Assembly (NCBI RefSeq): GCF_003026495.1
Contig: NZ_PYMA01000001.1
Location: forward strand, 620,001 to 684,000
Direction: 5' to 3'
From: Photobacterium sanctipauli
Lineage (GTDB): Bacteria > Pseudomonadota > Gammaproteobacteria > Enterobacterales > Vibrionaceae
Length of the DNA: 64,000 bases
Shown here: one piece after another, positions 1-8,504 of the stretch
How the letters are laid out: each line of letters begins with the position of its first letter
Numbering within the stretch: the stretch's first letter is position 1
Program-made: the position numbers and the translations under genes
Notes under the pieces: generated by a model
The model's database searches: none
Told to the model about the DNA's origin: nothing
Seen by the model: the letters and a program-made list of their open reading frames with translations, nothing else

Positions 1-191
1 TCCTAGGCTAAGCCCTAAACAAAACAATTAGTACTTAACCTAACGATTCCCCCGAGAGCGAGGCCACGTAAGAAACTAAAGTAGCCCCCCTGCTATTGAC
101 CCATTAATGGCAGCTAAAGCTAACACCGACTTTTGTTTCCCGTGCTTCGCTCTCACCCTCCAATATTCTTACTCCAATTAGCGCTACTTCG
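1..191. other. No recognisable gene at left edge
   Basis: I see no supported coding region, RNA or repeat here. It lies downstream of the leftward phosphatase gene and probably holds its 3' region. The one short forward reading frame that enters it has no convincing ribosome binding site and overlaps the phosphatase on the other strand. Confidence 0.4.
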
Positions 192-1133
192 TTACTCTGT
201 TGCCACCAGCTGGCACAGCTGCAACACTTCCTCGCTTGCCAAGCCCGATGTGTATGCCACGCCTTTATGGTTCATGAAGTTTGAATCGGATCGGTTCAGA
301 TCAAGCGGATCCCCAAAAATATCACTCACCGAGTACCCCGTTGCCTGACATAACGCGGCACTGAAAATAGCTGCCGTTGCCGAGAAATCCCATAAACTGC
401 CACCTCCCTTACCCGCCTTTGGTAGTTTCAAATAACAGGCTGGCGCTAGCTCCAAGGTACCGATGGCATTCATCACAGCACCAAACCGGGAAAATACGCG
501 CACACCTTCAAACCCACGCTCATGGGCATAGGTAGCCAACTTCTGCTCTAGTAACTTGAACCGGGGATCGTTAAGAAAACTGCGATCGACGAAAAAGGTC
601 AGGTAGGTGGAACCAAGTCCAGATTCGGTAGGCTTTGGCTGAGACACCCAAGGTAGGCCATTTTTGAGCAGCGATGCCTTGCCTTCACAGCAATAGGCTT
701 GGTAGCAATCACAGGTATTTGGGTTGGCTACCACGCCCAGTAGAGGATCACCCGCTTTTGATACCAAGGCAATCGAAATGGCGAAGCCGTCGATACCTTC
801 GATAAACGGCAAGGTGCCATCAAGGGGGTCGATGCACCAGAAGTAATCAGCCTGGTGGCGAGGGTGATCATAGGCTTGCTCTTCGAGGGCATTTTCTTCC
901 GACAACACCGCAAAACCATATTGAGAGCTATAGGGCTCCAGCACTGATAGGATCAACGTTTGGCAGTCGATGTCCACCTGAGTAACCACTTGCGAGCTCA
1001 AGCTATTGCCAGCCACTTTCTGGTCAACAACTAAGGCATCGCGGTCAAACTGCTGGATATACTCGGCAGCTTGCTGAGCAGCTTCGGTGGCAGCATCAAG
1101 CAGCTGTTTGATCTGCGCTGTGGTTAGCATCAT
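192..1133 (-). CDS. Inositol monophosphatase family protein
   Basis: The protein (313 aa from the chosen start) belongs to the lithium-sensitive, Mg2+-dependent phosphomonoesterase superfamily (IMPase, CysQ, FBPase). It shows the metal-binding motif SEEN, then DPLDGT, and a late WDFSATAA segment matching the family WD motif. The exact substrate (inositol phosphate, PAP or a sugar phosphate) cannot be told from sequence. A longer frame exists, but ATG at 1133 is preceded by AAGGAA at good spacing and overlaps the stop of the upstream kinase gene (ATGA), so the two are probably translationally coupled. The pairing suggests a kinase/phosphatase couple acting on related small molecules; that is inference. 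Confidence 0.8.
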   Translation of the reverse strand: MMLTTAQIKQLLDAATEAAQQAAEYIQQFDRDALVVDQKVAGNSLSSQVVTQVDIDCQTLILSVLEPYSSQYGFAVLSEENALEEQAYDHPRHQADYFWCIDPLDGTLPFIEGIDGFAISIALVSKAGDPLLGVVANPNTCDCYQAYCCEGKASLLKNGLPWVSQPKPTESGLGSTYLTFFVDRSFLNDPRFKLLEQKLATYAHERGFEGVRVFSRFGAVMNAIGTLELAPACYLKLPKAGKGGGSLWDFSATAAIFSAALCQATGYSVSDIFGDPLDLNRSDSNFMNHKGVAYTSGLASEEVLQLCQLVATE

Positions 1134-2137
1134 CGTTTTCCTTCTAGCTGTGCCAGTGCATGTTGGGTTAATGCCTCTGTATACGCATTTATTTTCCAAT
1201 GCCCGGGGCTCCAACCTTTAATGAAGCGCTGAAAGTCAGCCCACGCCACACAATAGAGCGGACGCCAGGCATGTTCGACATCATCGGCATTGATTGAAGG
1301 GCAGTACGCCGCCAACCCACGCTGTAATTCAGAAAAGTAGTGATCGAGATATGTATCAATCGCTTGCTGTGATTCATCACCTTTCACCAACTCATCAAAG
1401 TCCAGTACGCTACTCAAGTACAAGATGACATCTTTCATCCCGCAACCTTTACCCACATACTGAAAATCGACCGCTGCCGCCTTGCTGCCATCAGCCGAAA
1501 AACAGAAATTAGCGAGCTTGGCATCACCATGCACCAGGGTTTGATAACGACACTGGCTGAGTGCCAAATCAATGGTACCAGCAGCCGCTTTTAGCGCACT
1601 ATCTTGCAGGGCAGCAAGTTCATCGGGGCGGGTTGCCAAATGCCAATATGTTCCCGTATGCCAAAGCCCGGCAGGTTCTACCCCCATATGCTTAGCATGG
1701 AACGAAGCCAGCCAAGAAAGGCAGGCCAATATTGCGGCCTGGCTTGCCTCTTTTCGCACCTCGCTAAAGCCACAAGTTGAAAGATCTTCCAGAATAAGCA
1801 GTATTTCATTGTCGATTTGCTCGACATACAAACACGCGGGCACGGGGCAATACGAATCGCAATGGTTGGCATAGTCACGATACCAATTCACTTCCACTTG
1901 GTATGAGTCGAGTTTGCGCTGATGCGACAACGACGTATTCCAACCACGGGGATGGTTTTCTGGCTGAGGGAGCTTGATATGTTTCACTATAACCGAGCGA
2001 TACTGGCTACCTATCAAAAAGGCACGAAACAACTCCCCATAACCACCCCATAGCGGCTGAATAACCTCTGTACGCTCAATGCCTTGCGCACCAAGCTCTG
2101 CCACAATTTTATCTAATACAACCGCTGGTATTGTCAT
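1130..2137 (-). CDS. Phosphotransferase family protein (ecdysteroid-kinase/APH-like fold)
   Basis: This 335 aa cytoplasmic protein has the aminoglycoside-phosphotransferase/choline-kinase fold: LVHGDAKLANFCF carries the catalytic HGDxxxxN motif and AAAVDFQYVG carries the Mg2+-binding aspartate (VDFQ, typical of the EcKinase-like branch). An N-terminal EVIQPLWGGYGELFRAFL segment fits the nucleotide-binding lobe. The next gene is an IMPase-like phosphatase overlapping by 4 bp, so they form one operon. ATG at 2137 follows a GGGAAA element and is preferred over the GTG one codon upstream. The substrate is unknown, and an antibiotic-resistance role is not implied. Confidence 0.75.
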   Translation of the reverse strand: MTIPAVVLDKIVAELGAQGIERTEVIQPLWGGYGELFRAFLIGSQYRSVIVKHIKLPQPENHPRGWNTSLSHQRKLDSYQVEVNWYRDYANHCDSYCPVPACLYVEQIDNEILLILEDLSTCGFSEVRKEASQAAILACLSWLASFHAKHMGVEPAGLWHTGTYWHLATRPDELAALQDSALKAAAGTIDLALSQCRYQTLVHGDAKLANFCFSADGSKAAAVDFQYVGKGCGMKDVILYLSSVLDFDELVKGDESQQAIDTYLDHYFSELQRGLAAYCPSINADDVEHAWRPLYCVAWADFQRFIKGWSPGHWKINAYTEALTQHALAQLEGKR

Positions 2138-2245
2138 CACTTTCCCACCACTGTCTGAACCGCGGTATTGTGCCAGAAGTAAGGGTGGCTTTCGAATGGG
2201 TAGAGCCTATGACCTAAACAGTCTCAGAATTCACCTATATTCCAA

Positions 2246-2267
2246 AGCCCACCTATATAGGTGGGCT
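2246..2267. repeat. 22-bp perfect palindrome between PACE and kinase genes
   Basis: AGCCCACCTAT is followed directly by its reverse complement ATAGGTGGGCT. It lies 40 bp downstream of the PACE gene stop and upstream of the kinase gene. It could be a cruciform-type terminator for the PACE gene, but no T-tract follows on the minus strand, or it could be an operator. Confidence 0.5.
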
Positions 2268-2305
2268 CATCACTTAAAAGAACTCTTCGTCGTCAAATTC
2301 GAACG

Positions 2306-2743
2306 TTATGTCGCTAAAGATGAAGAGCCTTGAGACTTCTTTATAATTGAAGCCCTCGCATTGTCGTATACCCAGTTGAAAGTGAAAGCATAGATAGTGA
2401 TGAACACCGTCACACCAACATCCATCACAAAGGCTTCCCAAAACGACACGCCCAAGATGATTGCCATTACCGGTATCGTCAAAATAAGTAACCCGGCCTC
2501 AAACAAAACTACATGAAAAATCCGCAAGCCTAATGATCGCTTCTCCTTCGGTGCACTAAAGACCATGTCGAATACCCAGTTAAAAATGAAATTCCATGCC
2601 ATCGCGATGGTCGCGATAAGTATCATGGTTCCTGATAGTGCACCAGTATCATGATCCGTGAACATCACCAAACCCGCTATCGCTAAGCCAACCGCAAGAA
2701 CTTCAAATAATACAGCGTGGAACACGCGCTCTACAGCACCCAT
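2306..2743 (-). CDS. PACE-family multidrug/biocide efflux protein
   Basis: A 145 aa inner-membrane protein built from two tandem bacterial transmembrane pair (BTP) domains, giving four helices. The internal duplication is visible: ERVFHAVLFEVLAV in the first half and LRIFHVVLFEAGLL in the second, and AWNFIFNWVFD against AFTFNWVYD. This is the layout of the AceI/PACE family, which exports chlorhexidine and other cationic compounds by proton antiport. Length matches the family. The gene stands alone and its natural substrate is unknown. The start has a GGAG element about 10 bases upstream. Confidence 0.85.
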   Translation of the reverse strand: MGAVERVFHAVLFEVLAVGLAIAGLVMFTDHDTGALSGTMILIATIAMAWNFIFNWVFDMVFSAPKEKRSLGLRIFHVVLFEAGLLILTIPVMAIILGVSFWEAFVMDVGVTVFITIYAFTFNWVYDNARASIIKKSQGSSSLAT

Positions 2744-2941
2744 CTAACTAATAACTCCATAAATATAAGTAAAAAGGAGCCGGCATTCTGTCATGCAGAG
2801 CGCTAACAGCAAGATAGCCACCATCATGCATCGTGATAGCTAAGGGTGTAAAAATCAGAATAGCGAATCATTAAAGCTGGTCGGGCAGGCGGAGCTGGTT
2901 GGGGGGAGGGATTTTCAAATCCCTATTTATTACCCCGTAAA

Positions 2942-2976
2942 ACGACGAAAGCCTCGTCATTCGACGAGGCTTTCTA
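2942..2976 (-). terminator. Intrinsic terminator of tRNA-Ser
   Basis: Immediately 3' of the tRNA gene, AAAGCCTCGTC and GACGAGGCTTT form an 11-bp stem with a very short loop. On the minus strand it is followed by CGTCGTTTT. Confidence 0.75.
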
Positions 2977-2979
2977 ATG

Positions 2980-3070
2980 TGGCGGAGAGATAGGGATTTG
3001 AACCCTAGATACGCTACAAACGTATGCCGGTTTTCAAGACCGGTGCTTTCAACCACTCAGCCATCTCTCC
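2980..3070 (-). tRNA. tRNA-Ser(UGA)
   Basis: The 91-nt minus-strand sequence folds as a class II tRNA. GGAGAGA pairs with TCTCTCC in the acceptor, CTTGAAA is the anticodon loop with anticodon TGA inside a CCGGT/ACCGG stem, there is a long variable arm, GGTTCAAATCC is the T arm, and CCA is encoded at the 3' end. It is identical over its whole length to the copy at 50547-50637. Confidence 0.95.
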
Positions 3071-3230
3071 GTATGTGCGGTGGATAATACGGAGTTAGTG
3101 AAAAGCTGTAAAGGCCTTAGCGTGTTAACTGGTTACAGTTCAGACAAATCCGACCTGATTTTACCTAACCAATACTTTCATGCCTCCAAACATTAACAAC
3201 CATCCCCATTAAACAACAAACTCAGACGAC

Positions 3231-3677
3231 TTAAATCATTGGGTTGCCACTGATACCAGAACCCCAAAACGCCTGCTGAGAACTACCATTTTGCTTAATC
3301 AGCTCCCTTAGCGCTACCGGATACAGGTTCCACTGTTCGATGTCGGCACAAGGCACCCAGAAAAACTCAAGGTGAGGTTCATTAGAGATAACCATTTCAT
3401 GATGGGAGAGCTGGGTTTCCACCTCAAACAATAAATTGATCTCGGCCTGGCGCTCTTCGCCTTCGAACCACTCATTTTCTGCCGCGCCAATAAACCGTTC
3501 GGCCTTACCCACAATGGTGGCTTCCTCAAATAATTCACGCTCTAGCGCTTGCTTTGCTGGCTCACCAAACTCGATGTGTCCACCGGGTAGAAAAGTGATG
3601 GCGTCGCCGATAGCACGAACTAGCAGCACATGATCGTCTGAGCGGATAATGCCGCGAGCCAAATAATGAAAAGCCAT
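3231..3677 (-). CDS. NUDIX hydrolase
   Basis: A 148 aa cytoplasmic pyrophosphohydrolase. GGHIEFGEPAKQALERELF followed by EEATI fits the Nudix box GX5EX7REUXEEXGU almost fully, with Ala-Thr at the usual Xaa-Gly position, so the final Gly of the box is missing. Such enzymes cleave nucleoside diphosphate-X compounds; the substrate cannot be named. GGGA precedes the ATG. It is monocistronic, divergent from the M14 peptidase gene. Confidence 0.85.
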   Translation of the reverse strand: MAFHYLARGIIRSDDHVLLVRAIGDAITFLPGGHIEFGEPAKQALERELFEEATIVGKAERFIGAAENEWFEGEERQAEINLLFEVETQLSHHEMVISNEPHLEFFWVPCADIEQWNLYPVALRELIKQNGSSQQAFWGSGISGNPMI

Positions 3678-3818
3678 AACGGGTCCCTTGTAATGAATTG
3701 CAATAGGCCACCAGCACCTTAGCGTAACTTGGGTATAAACCTTCTGTAACAGACAATTTCTCGCTAGCAGCTATAGTTATGCTAACCTATTTTCCTTTGA
3801 TGCAAGTAGATAACAACA

Positions 3819-4943
3819 ATGAAAATTTTTAGTAATTTTGAAAGCGGCAACATCCATGTCGTAAAAGCAGAGTCGCCAGAGAATATTCAGCTGACAATTC
3901 CAGCTGATAACCAGTCTGATATTGCCCAGTGGTTCCATTTCCGCCTTGAAAGCCAGCCTCAGGTTCAGCACCAGTTCCAAATCAACAAGCTTGCCAAGTC
4001 CGCTTACCCGGAAGGATGGCAAGACTACGATGTAGTTGCTTCCTATGATCGCGAAGAGTGGTTCCGTATCCCAGCCGAGTTTGACGGTGACACCCTCACC
4101 TTCAAAGTGATCCCTGAGCACGGCTCGATGTACTTTGCCTACTTTGCGCCATACAGCTACGACCGCCACCAAGATTTATTGCATCAAGCTCAAATGCACT
4201 TCCATTGCCAGCTGGAAACCCTAGGCCAGACCCTAGATGGCAACGACATGAGCTTGCTTACCATCGGCGAACCAGCCGAAGGCAAGAAAAACATCTGGAT
4301 CATCGGACGCCAGCACCCGGGTGAAACCATGGCAGAATGGTTCATCGAAGGTCTGCTTCAACGCCTGCTCGATGACACCGATACCGTGGCGCGCGCGCTG
4401 CTCGATAAAGCCGTGTTCCGCGTTGTTCCGAACATGAACCCGGACGGCAGTATTCGCGGCCACCTGCGCACCAACGCCATTGGCGTTAACCTTAACCGTG
4501 AATGGCAAACGCCTTCGATGGAAAAGAGCCCGGAGGTCTTCCTTGTGCGTGAGCGCATGCTAGAAACCGGCGTCGACATGTTCCTCGACATTCACGGTGA
4601 CGAGGCCATTCCTTTCAACTTTGTTGCGGGTAGCGAGGGTATCCCTTCTTACGACAAGCGCTTGGCATCGCTAGAAAATGCATTCAAGCAAGCCCTGCTG
4701 ACCATCACGCCTGAATTCCAAGATGAACACGGCTATGACAAAGACGAGCCGGGCAAGGCGAACCTGACTATTGGTTCGAGCTGGGTGGGTGAGCAATTCA
4801 AGTGCCTGTCTTACACCGTTGAAATGCCATTCAAAGATCACAACAACCAGCCAGACGAGTTCTACGGCTGGTCACCAGAGCGTAGTGTGGCATTCGGTCA
4901 AGACGTGCTTGCCGCTGTTTGGGCTGTTGTCGACGAGATCTAA
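3819..4943 (+). CDS. M14-family zinc carboxypeptidase (cytosolic carboxypeptidase-like)
   Basis: A 374 aa protein without signal peptide. An N-terminal beta-sandwich (about residues 1-115) of the type found before cytosolic carboxypeptidases is followed by an M14 catalytic domain. Zinc ligands are seen as H166 and E169 in RQHPGETMAEW and H259 in DIHGDE; substrate-binding residues lie in PNMNPDG and GVNLNREW; the catalytic glutamate is probably E335 in YTVEMPF. The family removes C-terminal residues (often glutamate or diaminopimelate) from peptides. The physiological substrate here is unknown. The gene stands alone with a weak ribosome binding site. Confidence 0.85.
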   Translation: MKIFSNFESGNIHVVKAESPENIQLTIPADNQSDIAQWFHFRLESQPQVQHQFQINKLAKSAYPEGWQDYDVVASYDREEWFRIPAEFDGDTLTFKVIPEHGSMYFAYFAPYSYDRHQDLLHQAQMHFHCQLETLGQTLDGNDMSLLTIGEPAEGKKNIWIIGRQHPGETMAEWFIEGLLQRLLDDTDTVARALLDKAVFRVVPNMNPDGSIRGHLRTNAIGVNLNREWQTPSMEKSPEVFLVRERMLETGVDMFLDIHGDEAIPFNFVAGSEGIPSYDKRLASLENAFKQALLTITPEFQDEHGYDKDEPGKANLTIGSSWVGEQFKCLSYTVEMPFKDHNNQPDEFYGWSPERSVAFGQDVLAAVWAVVDEI

Positions 4944-4987
4944 TCGCAATAGTGATGGGGCAACGCCCCTAAAGCGCGGATAAAACA

Positions 4988-5022
4988 AAGGCCAGCCCCA
5001 AACGGGGCTGGCCTTATTCATT
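4988..5022. terminator. Bidirectional terminator between M14 peptidase and purA paralogue
   Basis: AAGGCCAGCCCC and GGGGCTGGCCTT form a 12-bp GC-rich stem with a 3-base loop, located between two convergent stops, with T-rich sequence on one side and an A-run on the other. Confidence 0.8.
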
Positions 5023-5033
5023 TCATTTTTTGC

Positions 5034-6290
5034 TTAGCGCATGATCATCTGTTCGCGGCCCGGGCCAACCGATACCATTTTCACCGGCACACCCATCAGC
5101 GCTTCGATACGCAAGACGTAGGCTTGCGCCGCTTTGGGCAATTCTTCAAACTGGCGGCAACCTGTAATGTCTTCGCTCCACCCTTCCATCTGCTCATAAA
5201 CCGGAGCCAATGCCGCCGTTTGTGGCCAAATTGGGTTTTCGCTGTGATCGCCATCGTAGTCGACACAAATTTTCAGATCCGCCATACCGCCTAGACAGTC
5301 TAGTTTTGTCAGGGCAATTTCGGTCGCCGCTTGGATCTCAACGCCATTGCGCGTCGCAACCGCATCGAAGTATCCCATATCACGCGGGCGGCCTGTGGTT
5401 GCACCAAACTCATTGGCTGACTCACGGAAAGCATCTTGCTCTTCCATTGCGGTAATGAGTGTCCCCGTGCCCACCGATGAGCTAAATGCCTTAGCAACGG
5501 CGATAACACGCTCAGGGCGAAGTGCTGGTAAACCACTGCCAATACCGGCATAGGTTGAGATAACATTCGACGACGTCGTCCAAGGGTATTCACCGTAAAC
5601 CAAATCGCGTCCGGCCCCCAACTGCGCTTCGAACAGTAAGTTTTCGCCTTTGCTTTGAATGCCTTTTAGCGGCACAGTCACATTGCAAATAGCATCACGC
5701 CATGGTGCAGACACCTCTAGCAACCACTCGGTCATTTCTTCTGCGGTTTGCTCGAATTCAAACGATGGGTACAGTGCCTTTAGCTGTGGCAGTTTCCAGT
5801 CCATCATGAACTGGATGCGCTCGCAAAGCACTTCAGGTTGCTTCAGCCAACCTACCAAGATGCCTTTTTTCATCACACGGTCGCCGTAAGCAGGCGCAAT
5901 ACCCTGACGGGTTGAACCGTATGCACCATCGCCCAAACGCTCTTCTTCCAACGTGTCTTCAAGGGCATGGATAGGCAGGCACAGTGTCGCGCGGTCTGAA
6001 ATACATAGGTTTACTTCAACACCGGCGGCTTTCACTTCTTCAATTTCTTTGCTCAATGGCTCAGGGCTGATCACCATACCTGGGCCAAGTACCGCAAGGC
6101 AGCCAGAGTTAAATACGCCGCTTGGCAGCTGGTGTAGTTTGAATGTACCCAGATCATTCACCACGGTGTGACCCGCATTGTTACCACCTTGAAAGCGGAT
6201 GCTTGCCGATGCTTGTTCTGCTAGAAAATCGACAATACGGCCTTTACCTTCATCACCCCAGTTTGCACCAACTACAACGATAGACGACAT
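5034..6290 (-). CDS. purA: Adenylosuccinate synthetase, divergent second-type PurA
   Basis: PurA joins IMP and aspartate using GTP to give adenylosuccinate, the first committed step to AMP. The 418 aa product keeps the catalytic aspartate loop WGDEGKGR, the histidine in NNAGHTVV, GATTGRPR (Arg-x-Arg of the IMP/aspartate loop) and the guanine-recognition TKLD. It is shorter than the usual ~430 aa enzyme. Segments that are nearly invariant elsewhere differ, such as TTSSNVISTYAGIGSGLPAL where typical enzymes have a TSSNT...GSG version, and GPGRE near the C terminus. It sits divergent from a LysR gene rather than in a purine operon, so it is probably an accessory paralogue; a changed substrate preference is possible. 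Confidence 0.85.
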   Translation of the reverse strand: MSSIVVVGANWGDEGKGRIVDFLAEQASASIRFQGGNNAGHTVVNDLGTFKLHQLPSGVFNSGCLAVLGPGMVISPEPLSKEIEEVKAAGVEVNLCISDRATLCLPIHALEDTLEEERLGDGAYGSTRQGIAPAYGDRVMKKGILVGWLKQPEVLCERIQFMMDWKLPQLKALYPSFEFEQTAEEMTEWLLEVSAPWRDAICNVTVPLKGIQSKGENLLFEAQLGAGRDLVYGEYPWTTSSNVISTYAGIGSGLPALRPERVIAVAKAFSSSVGTGTLITAMEEQDAFRESANEFGATTGRPRDMGYFDAVATRNGVEIQAATEIALTKLDCLGGMADLKICVDYDGDHSENPIWPQTAALAPVYEQMEGWSEDITGCRQFEELPKAAQAYVLRIEALMGVPVKMVSVGPGREQMIMR

Positions 6291-6476
6291 AATTAACTCT
6301 CCTTAAAAGCGAAGCCACTATGCTATGCCCACGTTGGTGATATGAGAAATTAATTATCATTATTGGCTTGATAAGAATTCCATATGGGATTTATATGAAA
6401 ATCCGGTACACTTATCGAGCGAAAGCGCGCCGAACCCGTTTTCTCTTGTCGCTGCTCATTGTTTCAAGGATGCACT

Positions 6477-7373
6477 ATGCTCGATCTCAACTGGCTCAAT
6501 ACCTTTGTTACCCTTGCCCGACTTGAGCATTTCGGTAAAACAGCCACTGAGCTGCATATGACCCAACCCAATGTCAGCCTGCATATCAAGCAACTGGAGC
6601 AAACCACGCGGGTTAAGCTTATCGAACGCAATCCTTTCCGCCTTACCCAAGCGGGCGAGCGCTTGCTGCTCAGTGCCAAGCGCTCCCTGCAAGAACTGCA
6701 GGTTTGCCAAGCCGATCTCAATGCGCTTAACGACATGCACCAAGGCACGGTCTCCATCGCTGCCAGCGACATTATTTCTCGCCTGTTGCTCATTAAGCCT
6801 TTTCAATCCTTCAAGCATGAGTTTCCCGGTATTGACCTGTCCTTGTTCAACACAACATCGAGCCAGGCGGCTGAATTGGTTAAAAGCGCCAAGGCCGATC
6901 TGGGCTTTGTGATTGCGCAGAAGGAAAGCCAACCCTTGCACTTCACCGAGCTAAGGCAAGTAAAATGGTGTGCGCTAGGGGAAGGGCTGGAGAAGTGGCA
7001 ACGACTAGCCAAACAAAGCAAGGAGCCTAAAAAAGGCGAAGAGCCGACGCTGATCTTGCTCGGTCATGATACCCGTACCCGCGATCTCATCGATCTGGCG
7101 TTGCCTAGCTTGAATTTACCCAAATACCGGGTGATGGAGGTCGGCAGTGTTGATGCCCAAATCGACTGGGCCGAGGCCGGATTTGGTATCGCCATCGTGC
7201 CAGCCTTCTCGCTACATCCCAAGCTCAATTTAACCAGCGCCATTACCCCACTACCGGATTTCCCCACCACCAGCCTTGGTTATATCGTCCGCCAGAATCA
7301 GGTGCTGTCACGGGCTATCAAACAGCTGCTGCAATGGGTGAGCGAAGAAATTGCCAATTCGCCGCATAGCTAA
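6477..7373 (+). CDS. LysR-family transcriptional regulator
   Basis: A 298 aa DNA-binding regulator. Residues 1-60 form the winged HTH (LNWLNTFVTLARLEHFGKTA, then TQPNVSLHIKQLE), and the remainder is a periplasmic-binding-protein-like effector domain (VSIAASDIISRLL...; AEAGFGIAIVPAF). The ATG at 6477 is preceded by CAAGGA with about 7-base spacing; an upstream in-frame codon lacks a site. Divergent placement from the purA paralogue (187 bp apart) suggests it controls that gene and itself; the effector is unknown. Confidence 0.85.
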   Translation: MLDLNWLNTFVTLARLEHFGKTATELHMTQPNVSLHIKQLEQTTRVKLIERNPFRLTQAGERLLLSAKRSLQELQVCQADLNALNDMHQGTVSIAASDIISRLLLIKPFQSFKHEFPGIDLSLFNTTSSQAAELVKSAKADLGFVIAQKESQPLHFTELRQVKWCALGEGLEKWQRLAKQSKEPKKGEEPTLILLGHDTRTRDLIDLALPSLNLPKYRVMEVGSVDAQIDWAEAGFGIAIVPAFSLHPKLNLTSAITPLPDFPTTSLGYIVRQNQVLSRAIKQLLQWVSEEIANSPHS

Positions 7374-7379
7374 AACAAT

Positions 7380-7405
7380 ACAGCTCAAGCATAAACTTGA
7401 GCTGT
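7380..7405. terminator. Bidirectional hairpin between LysR and LacI genes
   Basis: ACAGCTCAAG and CTTGAGCTGT form a perfect 10-bp stem with a CATAAA loop between two convergent stops. T-tracts are weak on both sides, so efficiency is uncertain. Confidence 0.55.
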
Positions 7406-7425
7406 CATCAAATAAAGGAATGAGA

Positions 7426-8394
7426 TTAAGCAGTAATATTTGCCACTGAGCCGCGGGTTATCAAACGCCCGGCAATAGCAGTAGGGCGATCATTTACCTG
7501 AGGCTTGTCTGAAATGACACAACGCACACGATCAATGCAATCATCAACCAGCTGCTCGGTTGGATAACTGATACAAGTTAACGGCGGGTATAACAAAGCA
7601 GCCAATGGTGAATCTTCAAGGCTGATAATAGACACTTCCTGAGGAACTGCGATATTAAATTCACGCATTAGCCGCATCGCTTCTGCTGCGTGACTATCAC
7701 GCTTAACAACAAGCGCTGTGTATTTGGTAAAACTGTTGATGAGTGTCAGTAGTCCCTGTTCAACATCGTTTTTCGCTTCTACAACTAATTGGCGATTAAA
7801 TGGGATCGAAAGGTTCTGCAAAGCATTGCGATAACCTTCAAGCATCTGCTCACTTGCCATCTCCTTAGCTTCATCTATCAACAATGCAATTTGGCGGTGC
7901 CCCTTACCTAGGACATAACGGCAAGCACTTTCTGTTGCAAAAGCATAGTTGTAACCACTCACCGTATCGCCTTCTACCTGAATAGAGTCGAAGTGGACAA
8001 CATTCGGGAGTGTAGGGCCCGTTGTGTGAGCCCCCATTACAATAATTGCTTCACACTGCTCTTGAAGTTCATCGATAACCCGACGTTGATCTTCGATATC
8101 AGTGGCGTAATGCACCAACATAAACTTATTGAGGGACTTTAGGCCTTTCGCAAGCAGGGGTAAATAAGTGGCAACGTTCGTTGCTTCAACCGAAGGCAGG
8201 ATAACACCAATGTAGTTAGTTGCCTGTTTAGCGAGGTTCTGGGCAGCAACATTCGGGCGGTAGTTGAGCTCATCAACGGCCTTTAGCACTGCAAGCCGAC
8301 TTTCTTCTCTCACACCACGTGTTCCACTAAGCACACGGGAAACCGTTGCTTTCGAAACATTTGCCAGCTTTGAAACATCAGTTATTGTTGCCAT
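7426..8394 (-). CDS. LacI-family repressor of the beta-glucoside locus
   Basis: A 322 aa regulator with an N-terminal LacI HTH and hinge helix (ITDVSKLANVSKATVSRVLS, ending in NYRPNVAAQNLAKQ) and a sugar-binding core related to periplasmic binding proteins. It is the last gene of the leftward unit IIB-IIC-IIA-ROK-LacI. Two perfect palindromes of LacI-operator form (core TGGAAACCGGTTTCCA) lie at both promoters of the locus (11655-11670 and 13174-13195), so it very likely binds these and is released by a phosphorylated or free oligosaccharide. The inducer is unknown. Confidence 0.85.
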   Translation of the reverse strand: MATITDVSKLANVSKATVSRVLSGTRGVREESRLAVLKAVDELNYRPNVAAQNLAKQATNYIGVILPSVEATNVATYLPLLAKGLKSLNKFMLVHYATDIEDQRRVIDELQEQCEAIIVMGAHTTGPTLPNVVHFDSIQVEGDTVSGYNYAFATESACRYVLGKGHRQIALLIDEAKEMASEQMLEGYRNALQNLSIPFNRQLVVEAKNDVEQGLLTLINSFTKYTALVVKRDSHAAEAMRLMREFNIAVPQEVSIISLEDSPLAALLYPPLTCISYPTEQLVDDCIDRVRCVISDKPQVNDRPTAIAGRLITRGSVANITA

Positions 8395-8504
8395 TTTCCG
8401 TAACTACATCGTTGTTTTTAAATCATCATACCATACTTCACGATTGACGATTCCTGCTGTCGGAAAAAAATTGCCTCACGCTTATTTGTTTCCCTTCCGT
8501 TTCC

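Noticed and set aside
1130-2137. Aminoglycoside resistance kinase
   Set aside because: The HGD...VDFQ motifs define a broad fold; operon context with an IMPase-like phosphatase does not support an antibiotic role.
2079-2333. 84-codon forward frame across the kinase/PACE gap
   Set aside because: It overlaps both reverse genes, contains the 22-bp palindrome and has no ribosome binding site.
3777-4172. 131-codon reverse frame over the M14 peptidase gene
   Set aside because: It lies opposite a well-supported gene and has no recognisable motif.
6456-6941. 161-codon reverse frame over the LysR gene
   Set aside because: Antisense shadow of a clear LysR coding region.
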